Below the pieces are notes generated by a model that searched no databases, was not told where the DNA came from, and saw nothing but the letters and a program-made list of their open reading frames with translations. Below, piece after piece: positions 32,798 through 40,983 of a DNA stretch of 64,000 nucleotides; within the stretch, counting starts at the first letter, position 1, and every line of letters starts with the position of its first letter. The translations under genes and the position numbers were made by a program. Origin of the DNA: Pseudonocardiales bacterium (GTDB lineage: Bacteria; Actinomycetota; Actinomycetes; Mycobacteriales; Pseudonocardiaceae); contig JAFAWY010000064.1 of assembly GCA_019241525.1 (NCBI GenBank), positions 1 to 64,000 of the forward strand, given 5' to 3'.

Positions 32798-33379
32798 GTG
32801 AGGGTGAAGACGGTGGACGTGGTGGAACCGGGTTCGGCGCTGGTCGCTGCGCCGGGGCTGCGGGATCCCAACTTTCACCGGACCGTCGTACTGATCATCG
32901 AGCACCAGCCTTCGGCGGGCACGGTCGGCGTGGTGCTCAACCGGCCTAGCGATGTGCCGGTGGGCGACGTGCTGCCCTTATGGGGAGCGCTTGCCACGGT
33001 GCCGCGGGCCCTGTACGTCGGAGGGCCGATGCAGCAACGTGCCGCGCTGTGCGTGGCCGCGCTGCCCGCTGGCGTAGACGCCGAGCACACCGAGGGCATG
33101 ATCAAGGTACATGGTTCGCTGGCCCTGGTTGACCTGGATGCCGACCCGGAGTTGATGGCATCGCGAGTGCGGGGATTGCGCGTGTTCGCCGGCTACGCGG
33201 GTTGGGTGCCAGGTCAGCTGCAAGCTGAGATCGACCGCGGGGACTGGGTGGTCGTCCCGGCTTTGCCCGACGATGTGCTCTCACCGCCGGGTACCGATTT
33301 GTGGAGCCGGATCCTGCGCCGTCAGGGCCTGCCGCTAGCACTGCTGGCCACCTACCCTGCTGATCCGGTCCTGAACTAG
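32798..33379 (+). CDS. YqgE/AlgH family protein
   Basis: PGSALVAAPGLRDPNFHRTVVLIIEHQPSAGTVGVVLNRPSDVPVGDVLP. Confidence 0.95.
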   Translation: MRVKTVDVVEPGSALVAAPGLRDPNFHRTVVLIIEHQPSAGTVGVVLNRPSDVPVGDVLPLWGALATVPRALYVGGPMQQRAALCVAALPAGVDAEHTEGMIKVHGSLALVDLDADPELMASRVRGLRVFAGYAGWVPGQLQAEIDRGDWVVVPALPDDVLSPPGTDLWSRILRRQGLPLALLATYPADPVLN

Positions 33380-33382
33380 AAG

Positions 33383-33790
33383 TCATTCGGTGGTCGGGTT
33401 CGACTTGGGAGCAAGCAGCGGGCGGGTTCCCGGCAGGTGGGCCAGCCCCCAGGTCGCCAACGCATCCACTACCGGGCTCAATGCCTGGCCGGCCGGGGTC
33501 AAGCGGTAATCCATCCGGACCGGGTGCTGGCTGTACGGTACGGCGGTGACCAGGCCTGCTTGTTCCAGCCGCTGCAACCGATCGGCGAGCAGGTTGGTGG
33601 AAATCCCCTCCGGCGAGGCGAGAAATTGCCCGTAGCGGCTCATGCCGCGCAGCAGGTCCCGAAGGATCAGCAGGGTCCACCGATCGCCCACCAGGTCGAG
33701 GGCACCGGCAACCGGGCACGGTGACCGCGGTCCCGCCTTGTTCGAGCCGGATCCGCGTTCGGCCGCGTCAGGTACGCGAGGCACGCACAT
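33383..33790 (-). CDS. HxlR family transcriptional regulator
   Basis: CPVAGALDLVGDRWTLLILRDLLRGMSRYGQFLASPEGISTNLLADRLQRLEQAGLV. Confidence 0.93.
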   Translation of the reverse strand: MCVPRVPDAAERGSGSNKAGPRSPCPVAGALDLVGDRWTLLILRDLLRGMSRYGQFLASPEGISTNLLADRLQRLEQAGLVTAVPYSQHPVRMDYRLTPAGQALSPVVDALATWGLAHLPGTRPLLAPKSNPTTE

Positions 33791-33883
33791 CCTCCTCCCG
33801 AGTGACTTGCTTTTTACAACTCTCTATGTCTACCGTGAACTCCAGTCACTTGCAAACTTCAAGTCACTGCCTGAGGAGCGACC

Positions 33884-34576
33884 ATGTCATCCACGCCATC
33901 TGATACTGCTGATACCTCTCTGTCGGGCACCCGGCTTGTGGTCATCGCCTGCCTGGCGGCATGGTTCGTGGCCGCATTCGGCGTGTCGCTGTTCGGCCTG
34001 TTGCGGGCGGGGCCTTCCGATTTGCCGCTCCCCATCGGGGTCGCCCTCATGGTGCCGTTGGTGGTGGGTGTGCTGGCCTACGTGCTGTCCAGCCAGTTCC
34101 GGCGGTTGCTGTTCAAGGCCGATTTGCGCTGGCTGATCGGCATCCAGCTCTGGCGGGTTGCCGGCGCGGAGTTCCTCATTTACTACGCCTACGACAAGCT
34201 GCCGGCCAGCTTCGCGTTGCCCGCCGGGGTCGGTGATGTGCTCGTTGGGCTTGCGGCGCCGTTCGTTGCCATGATTGCCGCATCCGGTACGCCCGCCGCC
34301 AGACGGATCGTGGTCGGGTGGTGCATTGCCGGTATCGCCGATCTCATCGTTGCGGTGACCATGGGCGTGCTCAGCGCACCCGGACGATTCGGCCTGCTTG
34401 CCGGTGCGGTCACCACCGCACCCATGTTGGAGCTACCGCTGAGCCTCATCCCGGCGTTCTTCGTGCCGCTGTCAATCCTGCTGCACCTCATCGTGCTTCG
34501 CCGGTCCGCCGAGATCGGTCATGCCCGCGGCGTCCCAGCGAGGTTGGGACTGGACACGCTGCCCCAGGGTTCCTAG
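33884..34576 (+). CDS. multi-pass membrane protein, function unknown
   Basis: 230 aa with several hydrophobic helices; divergent from the HxlR gene. Confidence 0.75.
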   Translation: MSSTPSDTADTSLSGTRLVVIACLAAWFVAAFGVSLFGLLRAGPSDLPLPIGVALMVPLVVGVLAYVLSSQFRRLLFKADLRWLIGIQLWRVAGAEFLIYYAYDKLPASFALPAGVGDVLVGLAAPFVAMIAASGTPAARRIVVGWCIAGIADLIVAVTMGVLSAPGRFGLLAGAVTTAPMLELPLSLIPAFFVPLSILLHLIVLRRSAEIGHARGVPARLGLDTLPQGS

Positions 34577-34644
34577 CCGTGTGGAGGGCGAGGTTGACGA
34601 CCGGCGCTTGGTCGGCAGCGGTAACCATCCGGCAGGATGCTCGC

Positions 34645-35226
34645 ATGCGCACCCATGTTGCGCTGCTGCGCGGCATCAACGTCGGTGGCCGCAACCGGAT
34701 CGCGATGGCCGACCTGCGCGCGGTCGTCACCTCGCTGGCACACACCGAGGTGGCCACCTACATCCAGAGTGGCAACGTGGTGTTCCGCACCGCCGACGCT
34801 GATACCGCCGCCATCGCCACCGCGCTGGAGCGGGCCATCGTCGAGACCCTCGGGGTGGCGACCAGAGTGGTGGTGCTGTCCCGGGACGAGCTGTCACAGG
34901 CGGTCGCGGATAACCCCTACCCCGACGAGACCAATCCCCGGCATCTGCACGCCGCATTCACCAGCGAGCAGATCGGGCCTGAGCAGCTTGCTGTCATCGC
35001 CGCGGCCCAGCAACGGGCAAGCGACAAGGGCAGTCGAGATGCGGCCACAGTCATCGGCCGCACCCTGTACTTGCATACTCCGGACGGCATCGGACGCAGC
35101 GAGCTGGCCGCCCAGCTGGCGCGGGGCGGTGGCCCGCTCGCCGCCACTGGGTCCGCCACCGTGCGCAACTGGGCCACCGTGACGACGTTGCTGTCCTTGT
35201 GTCGAGCTGAGGGGAACTTCAGATGA
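34645..35226 (+). CDS. DUF1697 domain-containing protein
   Basis: MRTHVALLRGINVGGRNRIAMADLRAVVTSLAHTEVATYIQSGNVVF. Confidence 0.93.
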   Translation: MRTHVALLRGINVGGRNRIAMADLRAVVTSLAHTEVATYIQSGNVVFRTADADTAAIATALERAIVETLGVATRVVVLSRDELSQAVADNPYPDETNPRHLHAAFTSEQIGPEQLAVIAAAQQRASDKGSRDAATVIGRTLYLHTPDGIGRSELAAQLARGGGPLAATGSATVRNWATVTTLLSLCRAEGNFR

Positions 35227-35810
35227 GTGACGCACCACCGCCTCCACCATCCGTCGAGCAACTCGGCCAGGCGCTGAGCGCCGTCGGCCAGCTGATCGCC
35301 AACGTGCGGGACGACCAGTGGTCAGCGCCGACCTCCTGCACCGAGTGGACCGTGCGTGACCTGGTCAACCATCTGGTCGTGGGAAACCTGGTCTTTGCCG
35401 CTCTCCTGCGAGATCAGCCCCCACCTGAACGGGGCGCCGACCATCTCGGTGACGACCCTGTGGGGGCGTACCGCGACACCGGTGCGGCGTTGCAGGCTGC
35501 GTTCGAGCAGCCCGGTGTCTTCGAGCGGGCATACCAGGGTCCGCTCGGGACTGCCTCGGGCGCGGATCGGCTGCAGATCCGCATCGCCGATCTTCTCGCT
35601 CACGGCTGGGACCTCGCCCAAGCGACCGGCCAGCCCACTGAGCTACCTGAGGAGCTGGCAGAACAGGCGTTGGCTTTCGTCTGCACCCAGCTGTCGTCCT
35701 CGTCCCGCGCCGGCCGGTTCGCCCCAGCCCAGCCGGTCGCCGAGGACGCCGCCGCCATCGACCGGCTGGTCGCCTTCCTCGGCCGACCTGTCCCAGCAGC
35801 GACGACCTAA
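35223..35810 (+). CDS. TIGR03086-type / mycothiol-dependent maleylpyruvate isomerase-like metal-binding protein
   Basis: WSAPTSCTEWTVRDLVNHLVVGNLVFAALL...RIADLLAHGWDLAQATGQ; start overlaps the DUF1697 stop. Confidence 0.88.
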   Translation: MSDAPPPPPSVEQLGQALSAVGQLIANVRDDQWSAPTSCTEWTVRDLVNHLVVGNLVFAALLRDQPPPERGADHLGDDPVGAYRDTGAALQAAFEQPGVFERAYQGPLGTASGADRLQIRIADLLAHGWDLAQATGQPTELPEELAEQALAFVCTQLSSSSRAGRFAPAQPVAEDAAAIDRLVAFLGRPVPAATT

Positions 35811-35996
35811 AGAATGTAGGGGCCGTTCTACGAGGAAACGAATGCCAGAAAGCGATGCCGGACGCCACGGTGCACGGCGCTATTTTCCATCAGGTCAAGC
35901 TGCACTCTGGCGCGCCGATTCGCCCGACGAAATCCCACCAACCGGACCCTGCTGACGATGCTCGCGCGTCGACAGATAGTCCGCGGTGCGCGGAGC

Positions 35997-36422
35997 TCAG
36001 ACTGCCGCGAGCGCGAAGGCGGCCACGTCGAGGTAAGCGTGCTCGACGGGCTCCCACAGCGCCAGCCGGTACTGCGCCGCCGCCAGCGGGTCATCCGAGT
36101 GCAGCAGCTCGGCTGCCGAACCTAGTCGGCGGGCTTCGGCTATCCGCTCGATCAAAACCAACAGCGCCTCAATGAAAGCCTCAGTGCCGGGCTGGGTGGC
36201 GTGGACAGGGCTACTGCGCACAGCCGGACCTCCGATCTGATCGGCCCCGGGACAGTTGCTCGCCACATTGCCGGGGCGCCCAATCACTGACAGTGTCCGT
36301 ATCGGCACCATGCCGGAAGCTGTTTCGGAAATCGTGATGAATCGCCCATACGGCCGCTCGGGGAGAGCGGACATACGCGCATCCGTAAGCTCGTGCCGTG
36401 CGCCGTAACCCGCTGAAGGCAA
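35997..36422 (-). CDS. hypothetical protein
   Basis: 141-aa ORF with a plausible helical C-terminus (PGTEAFIEALLVLIERIAEARRLGSAAELLHSDDPLAAAQYRLALWEPVEHAYLDVAAFALAAV); N-terminal half less convincing. Confidence 0.4.
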   Translation of the reverse strand: MPSAGYGARHELTDARMSALPERPYGRFITISETASGMVPIRTLSVIGRPGNVASNCPGADQIGGPAVRSSPVHATQPGTEAFIEALLVLIERIAEARRLGSAAELLHSDDPLAAAQYRLALWEPVEHAYLDVAAFALAAV

Positions 36423-36922
36423 AACCGGCAGGTCGGGAGCCTCGCTGGCCGGTGGGGCCGGGTCAGGAGTCGGTGTGGGACTACCCGCGGCCGCCCCGAG
36501 CGCAGCGGGTGTCGCGCCGGGTCCGGATCGTGCACGGCGGCGTCCTCATGGTCGACACCGATGATGTGGTCCGGGTGCTGGAGACCTCGCATCCCCCGAC
36601 TTACTACCTGCCTCGTGCGGAATTCCGGGTACCGCTGCTGCCGTCATCACGGCTGACGATGTGCGAGTGGAAGGGCGAGGCTTGCTACGTCGATGTCGAC
36701 GTGCCCGGCGTCGCAGTGCTGCGCGATGCCGGATGGTGGTACCCGCAGCCTGACCTGCGCTACCCGCAGCTCAACGACCGGGTCGCCGTGTACGCCGGCC
36801 CGTTCGACGAGGTGACCGTGGACGGCGAGCCCGTGACGCCGCAGCCTGGCGACTTCTATGGAGGCTGGATCACCACCGACGTCGTTGGCCCGTTCAAAGG
36901 CGGACCCGGCAGCCGGAGCTGA
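36398..36922 (+). CDS. DUF427 domain-containing protein
   Basis: VWDYPRPPRAQRVSRRVRIVHGGVLMVDTDDVVRVLETSHPPTYYLPRAEFR; WYYPQP-like and FYGGWIT motifs. Confidence 0.93.
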   Translation: MRRNPLKAKPAGREPRWPVGPGQESVWDYPRPPRAQRVSRRVRIVHGGVLMVDTDDVVRVLETSHPPTYYLPRAEFRVPLLPSSRLTMCEWKGEACYVDVDVPGVAVLRDAGWWYPQPDLRYPQLNDRVAVYAGPFDEVTVDGEPVTPQPGDFYGGWITTDVVGPFKGGPGSRS

Positions 36923-36992
36923 TCGCACCGAGGGCGAAACCGTATCGCTGCATGCCGGTATCACGATCGAAGCTGATGCCCGTGCTGGCAGC

Positions 36993-37403
36993 TCACGGTG
37001 CGGTGCAGCCTGCGCCGCCACAGCTGCAGCCGGCGCAACCACCCGGCCGTGGTGGCACGGTGGCGGCTGCAGCCCGGTGGCCCAGCAATCCGCCGGCCAG
37101 CAAGAGCCCTACCGCGCCGGCACCGGTCACCGACACGATGACGGTGAGCGCTGGACCAGCCGCCCCCGAGGCCAGCCCGCCTCCGACGGTGCACAGTGTG
37201 CCCGCTGCCAGCACCGGAGGCGCAGCCACCCGGTTCGCCGTCACGAACGCGGCGTCTGAGCGCAACGTCGCGGGAGTGCGGACGCCGGCGAAGCGGTTGC
37301 GTGGTAGCAGCTGGCGCCAGCCGAGCACGCCGACGGTGAGCAGCGCGACGCCGGCGATCACGAGGATTGCGGCAAGCAGGGTGGACGCCCGCACGAAGGC
37401 CAC
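36993..37403 (-). CDS. SdpI/YhfL-like membrane protein with Cys-rich C-terminal tail
   Basis: LLTVGVLGWRQLLPRNRFAGVRTPATLRSDAAFVTANRVAAPPVLAAG; tail GGCAGCSCGGAGCTAP. Start approximate. Confidence 0.7.
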   Translation of the reverse strand: MAFVRASTLLAAILVIAGVALLTVGVLGWRQLLPRNRFAGVRTPATLRSDAAFVTANRVAAPPVLAAGTLCTVGGGLASGAAGPALTVIVSVTGAGAVGLLLAGGLLGHRAAAATVPPRPGGCAGCSCGGAGCTAP

Positions 37404-37446
37404 AATAGCGCTGGCAGCGGCAGTGTCTGCCGATGCCTGGAGGCCG

Positions 37447-38484
37447 TCAGGCGGGTGGGTCAGTGATGTGGTGGCACAGCCACGCCAACGCCAGCGGGTA
37501 GCGGTAGTCGATCCGGCTGTGGCCAGCGTCGAACAGCTCGAAGCGCACTCGCTCATCGGGTAGCCCCGCATCGCGCAGTGCCGCGCGAAAGGCCTGCGCG
37601 CCCACGTCGAGGAACCACTCGTCCCGGGTGCCGGCGTCGAGCCACACGGCCCGCAGCGAACGCAGCGCCTCGGCATACCGCGGCGCCATCCGTACCGGAT
37701 CCCAGTCGAGCCAACGTTGCCACACCGACGGCCGCAGCATCCCGGTATGCGGGTCGAACGGCAGCTCGGGGGTGCCGTCGTCGCGGGCGGAAAAACATGC
37801 CGAGATGCCCAGCATCATCAGCAGATGCTCATCGGCTGACTTGGTGAACGGGGTCCGGGACTGGAACTCGGTCCACCAGGCAGAGATGTCGCCGTCATAG
37901 TCGCGAAGGTGGCGCACCGACTTGCCGAACTCGGCGAGGTAGCACAGCTCGTACAGCGCGTCCCCGGCGTGACTGGCCAGCGCTCCGAACAGGTCCGGCC
38001 GCAGCATTGGCGTGATCATGGCGCCGAAGCCGCCGGAGGACTTGCCGGTGATCGCCCGGTGCGCCCGGTCGGCCAGCGTCCGGTACCGCGCGTCGACGAA
38101 CGGCACGACCTCCTGGCAAAGGTAGCTGTGGTAGCGCCCGGTGCCGGGAGAGTCGACGAACTGGCTGCCCCCATATGCCGTCCATGCGTCGACGAACACC
38201 AGCACCGCCGGGGGGACGTCACCGGTGGCGAACAGCGCATCAGCGGCTTCCGGAAACGTCGGCCGGAAGGCGCTGCGGTTGGCCCACATGGCCAGCTGCC
38301 CGGTGTATCCCTGGATCACGTAGATGCTCGGGTAGCTCTGCTCCGAGTCGTCGTAACCGGGGGGCACGTACACCCACAACGGACGGCGCGCAGGATCGCC
38401 TAAATAGTTGTCCCGGAGTAACTCGCTGTCGATCACATGCTCGTCGATCCGGCCAGCAAGCTCGGTGCACCGCAGTTGGATCAC
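37447..38484 (-). CDS. alpha/beta-hydrolase esterase (esterase D / enterochelin-esterase-like)
   Basis: RPLWVYVPPGYDDSEQSYPSIYVIQGYTGQ; AITGKSSGGFGAMITPMLRP (nucleophile elbow). Confidence 0.9.
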   Translation of the reverse strand: MIQLRCTELAGRIDEHVIDSELLRDNYLGDPARRPLWVYVPPGYDDSEQSYPSIYVIQGYTGQLAMWANRSAFRPTFPEAADALFATGDVPPAVLVFVDAWTAYGGSQFVDSPGTGRYHSYLCQEVVPFVDARYRTLADRAHRAITGKSSGGFGAMITPMLRPDLFGALASHAGDALYELCYLAEFGKSVRHLRDYDGDISAWWTEFQSRTPFTKSADEHLLMMLGISACFSARDDGTPELPFDPHTGMLRPSVWQRWLDWDPVRMAPRYAEALRSLRAVWLDAGTRDEWFLDVGAQAFRAALRDAGLPDERVRFELFDAGHSRIDYRYPLALAWLCHHITDPPA

Positions 38485-38514
38485 GACATCACCTGGTCAG
38501 GAGAGAGCGACACG

Positions 38515-38595
38515 CCGGGCAGGAGCGCACGACACACCAGGCACAACTTACTGACACGCCCGGCATGAGGGAGCGACACGCCCGGAGGGAGCGGG
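38515..38595. repeat. three imperfect copies of a GAGCGACACGCCCGG-type motif 3' of ino1
   Basis: gagcgacacgccgggcaggagcg, ctgacacgcccggcatgagggagcg, gagcgacacgcccggagggagcgg. Confidence 0.7.
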
Positions 38596-38597
38596 GG

Positions 38598-39698
38598 TCA
38601 GCGGTCCAGGTCGCCGCGGATGAAGGCTTCGACGGCGGCGAACGCATCGGAGTCGGAACATTGCACCGGCGGTGACTTCATGAAATATGACGACGCGGAG
38701 ATGATCGGCCCGCCGACACCCCGGTCTGCGGCGATCTTCGCCGCCCGGATCGCGTCGATGATGACGCCGGCGGAGTTGGGCGAATCCCAGACCTCCAGCT
38801 TGTACTCCATGTTCAGCGGCACGTCGCCGAACGCCCGGCCCTCCAGCCGCACGTAGGCCCACTTGCGGTCGTCCAGCCACGGCACATGGTCCGACGGCCC
38901 GATGTGCACCGCCGCCTTCTCCATCTCGTGGGGCACCTGCGAGGTCACCGATTGGGTCTTGGAGATCTTCTTCGACTCGAGGCGCTTGCGCTCGAGCATG
39001 TTCATGAAATCCATGTTCCCGCCGAAGTTGAGCTGGTAGGTGCGCAGCAGCTCCACCCCACGGTCTTCGAACAGCTTGGCCAGCACCCGGTGCGTGATCG
39101 TCGCGCCCACCTGAGACTTGATGTCGTCGCCGATGATGGGCACCCCGGCCGCGGTGAACTTGTCGGCCCACACCGGGTCGGAGGCGATGAACACCGGAAG
39201 GGCGTTGACGAACGCCACGCCGGCGTCCAGCGCGCACTGGGCGTAGAACCGGTCCGCCTGTTCCGAGCCCACCGGTAGGTAGGACACCAGCACGTCAGCC
39301 CGCGACTCGCTCAGCACCTCCACCACATCGACCGGCTCTTCGTCGGACTCGGTGATGACGTCCCGGTAGTACTGCCCCAACCCATCCATCGTGTGGCCGC
39401 GCGAGACTGTGACGCCCAGCGGTGGCACATCGCAGATCGAGATGGTGTTGTTCGCGCTGGCGATGATGGCCTCGGAAAGATCCCGCCCTACCTTCTTGGC
39501 GTCGACATCAAATGCGGCGACGAACTGGAGATCGCCCACGTGGTAAGCGCCGAAACGGACATGCATCAGGCCGGGTACGCGGGCTTCCGGGTCGGCGTTG
39601 CGGTAGTAGTGCACCCCCTGGACCAGCGACGCAGCGCAGTTGCCGACGCCCACGACGGCGACCCGGATCGGGCAGCTGGCGTCACGGCTTGCGGTCAT
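38598..39698 (-). CDS. ino1: inositol-3-phosphate synthase
   Basis: [72 protein letters not shown]. Confidence 0.96.
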   Translation of the reverse strand: MTASRDASCPIRVAVVGVGNCAASLVQGVHYYRNADPEARVPGLMHVRFGAYHVGDLQFVAAFDVDAKKVGRDLSEAIIASANNTISICDVPPLGVTVSRGHTMDGLGQYYRDVITESDEEPVDVVEVLSESRADVLVSYLPVGSEQADRFYAQCALDAGVAFVNALPVFIASDPVWADKFTAAGVPIIGDDIKSQVGATITHRVLAKLFEDRGVELLRTYQLNFGGNMDFMNMLERKRLESKKISKTQSVTSQVPHEMEKAAVHIGPSDHVPWLDDRKWAYVRLEGRAFGDVPLNMEYKLEVWDSPNSAGVIIDAIRAAKIAADRGVGGPIISASSYFMKSPPVQCSDSDAFAAVEAFIRGDLDR

Positions 39699-39709
39699 GA
39701 TCCGCCCTT

Positions 39710-40297
39710 TCAGTCGTCTTGTGACGGTGATGGGTTCGCCTGCTCATGGGCGATCAGTTCATTGAGCCAGCGCACCTCACGCTCGCTGGTTTCCAGACCC
39801 ATCCGGTGCAGTTCGAGCGTGTAGCGGTCGATCTGATCGCCGGTACGGGCCAGCGCGGTGCGCAATCCCTCGCGGCGTTCCTCGACGCGCCGGCGCCGGC
39901 CCTCCAGGATGCGCATCCGCACCTCGGCAGGGGTACGGGAGAAAAAGGCCAGGTGGACCCCGAACCCGTGGTCGTCCCAGGTTTGCGGGCCGGCATCGGA
40001 CAGCAGGGTGTCCAGGCGTTCTTTGCCGTCAGCGGTGAGCCGGTACACCCGCCGGCTGCGGCGCGACCAACTCGTCGGCCGTCCTGCGGGCAGCTCCGTG
40101 GCCGCCGCTTCGTCCTCGACGATAAAGCCGGAGCGCTGCAATCGGCGTAGCGTGGGGTACAGCGAGCCGAACGAGCAGGCCCGGAACGTTCCGAGTAGTC
40201 CGGTAAGTCGTTTGTGCAGCTCATAGCCATGCATGGGGGAGTCATGGAGCACCCCCAACACGGCTAGTTCCAGCACGCGGCCCCCCGGGAACCTCAT
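39710..40297 (-). CDS. PadR family transcriptional regulator
   Basis: [51 protein letters not shown]; start ATG at 40297. Confidence 0.93.
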   Translation of the reverse strand: MRFPGGRVLELAVLGVLHDSPMHGYELHKRLTGLLGTFRACSFGSLYPTLRRLQRSGFIVEDEAAATELPAGRPTSWSRRSRRVYRLTADGKERLDTLLSDAGPQTWDDHGFGVHLAFFSRTPAEVRMRILEGRRRRVEERREGLRTALARTGDQIDRYTLELHRMGLETSEREVRWLNELIAHEQANPSPSQDD

Positions 40298-40319
40298 TGG
40301 CCACTGACTCTGCTCGATG

Positions 40320-40344
40320 GCGATATATAGCCTCACTATATCGC
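40320..40344. promoter_or_regulatory. inverted-repeat candidate PadR operator upstream of padR
   Basis: GCGATATATAG-cctca-CTATATCGC immediately 5' of the padR start. Confidence 0.6.
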
Positions 40345-40432
40345 GGCGATACATCACCACGCAGATGATCAGCAGCGGTACCGCCCGAACGCCCGAACGG
40401 TGATCACCCATCGGGTGCGTACGCTGTGAAGC

Positions 40433-40837
40433 ATGCGGACCCAACGACAGGTGGTGGACTACGCGTTGCAGCGCCGTGCGCTGCTCGCCGAGGTCTACGC
40501 CGGCCGGATCGGCTTCGCGGAGGTCTGCGACGCGACCCCGTACCTGCTACGCGCGGCGAAGTTCCACGGCGAGCCCAGCTCGTTGACCTGCCCTATGTGC
40601 CGCAAAGAGTCTTTGACGCTGGTGTCGTGGGTCTACGGCGACGAGCTCAAGCACGCCGCTGGGTCGGCCCGGAGCGCCGACGAGCTCAACCGCATGGCGA
40701 CGCTGTACGAGGAGTTCAGCGTGTTTGTCGTCGAGGTGTGCCGCACGTGCACCTGGAACCATCTTGTGCAGTCGTACGTCCTGGGAACCAGCGGTGTAGG
40801 CAGTAGGCGGTCTCGCCGGCGAACCGCGGCGGAGTAA
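40433..40837 (+). CDS. DUF5318 family protein
   Basis: MRTQRQVVDYALQRRALLAEVYAGRIGFAEVCDATPYLLRAAKFHGEPSSLTCPMCRKESLTLVSWVYGDELKHAAGSAR. Confidence 0.85.
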   Translation: MRTQRQVVDYALQRRALLAEVYAGRIGFAEVCDATPYLLRAAKFHGEPSSLTCPMCRKESLTLVSWVYGDELKHAAGSARSADELNRMATLYEEFSVFVVEVCRTCTWNHLVQSYVLGTSGVGSRRSRRRTAAE

Positions 40838-40860
40838 CGCCGAGTAACGCCGAGTAACGC
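40831..40860. repeat. 3 x 10-bp tandem repeat (sGAGTAACGC) at the DUF5318 stop codon
   Basis: ggagtaacgc cgagtaacgc cgagtaacgc. Confidence 0.9.
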
Positions 40861-40983
40861 ACCGTAGCCGTTGGAGGCCCGGCTCAGCCGAAGCAACCCG
40901 CCGCCGGGCCGATGCGCCGCCCTGGCTAGCGTGGCCCCCTGCAGAACTCTCGCGACCCGAATACCGGTCTGGGAGGACAACGC

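Noticed and set aside
32062-32871. 269-aa minus-strand ORF
   Set aside because: Out-of-frame shadow of the MFS gene on the same strand.
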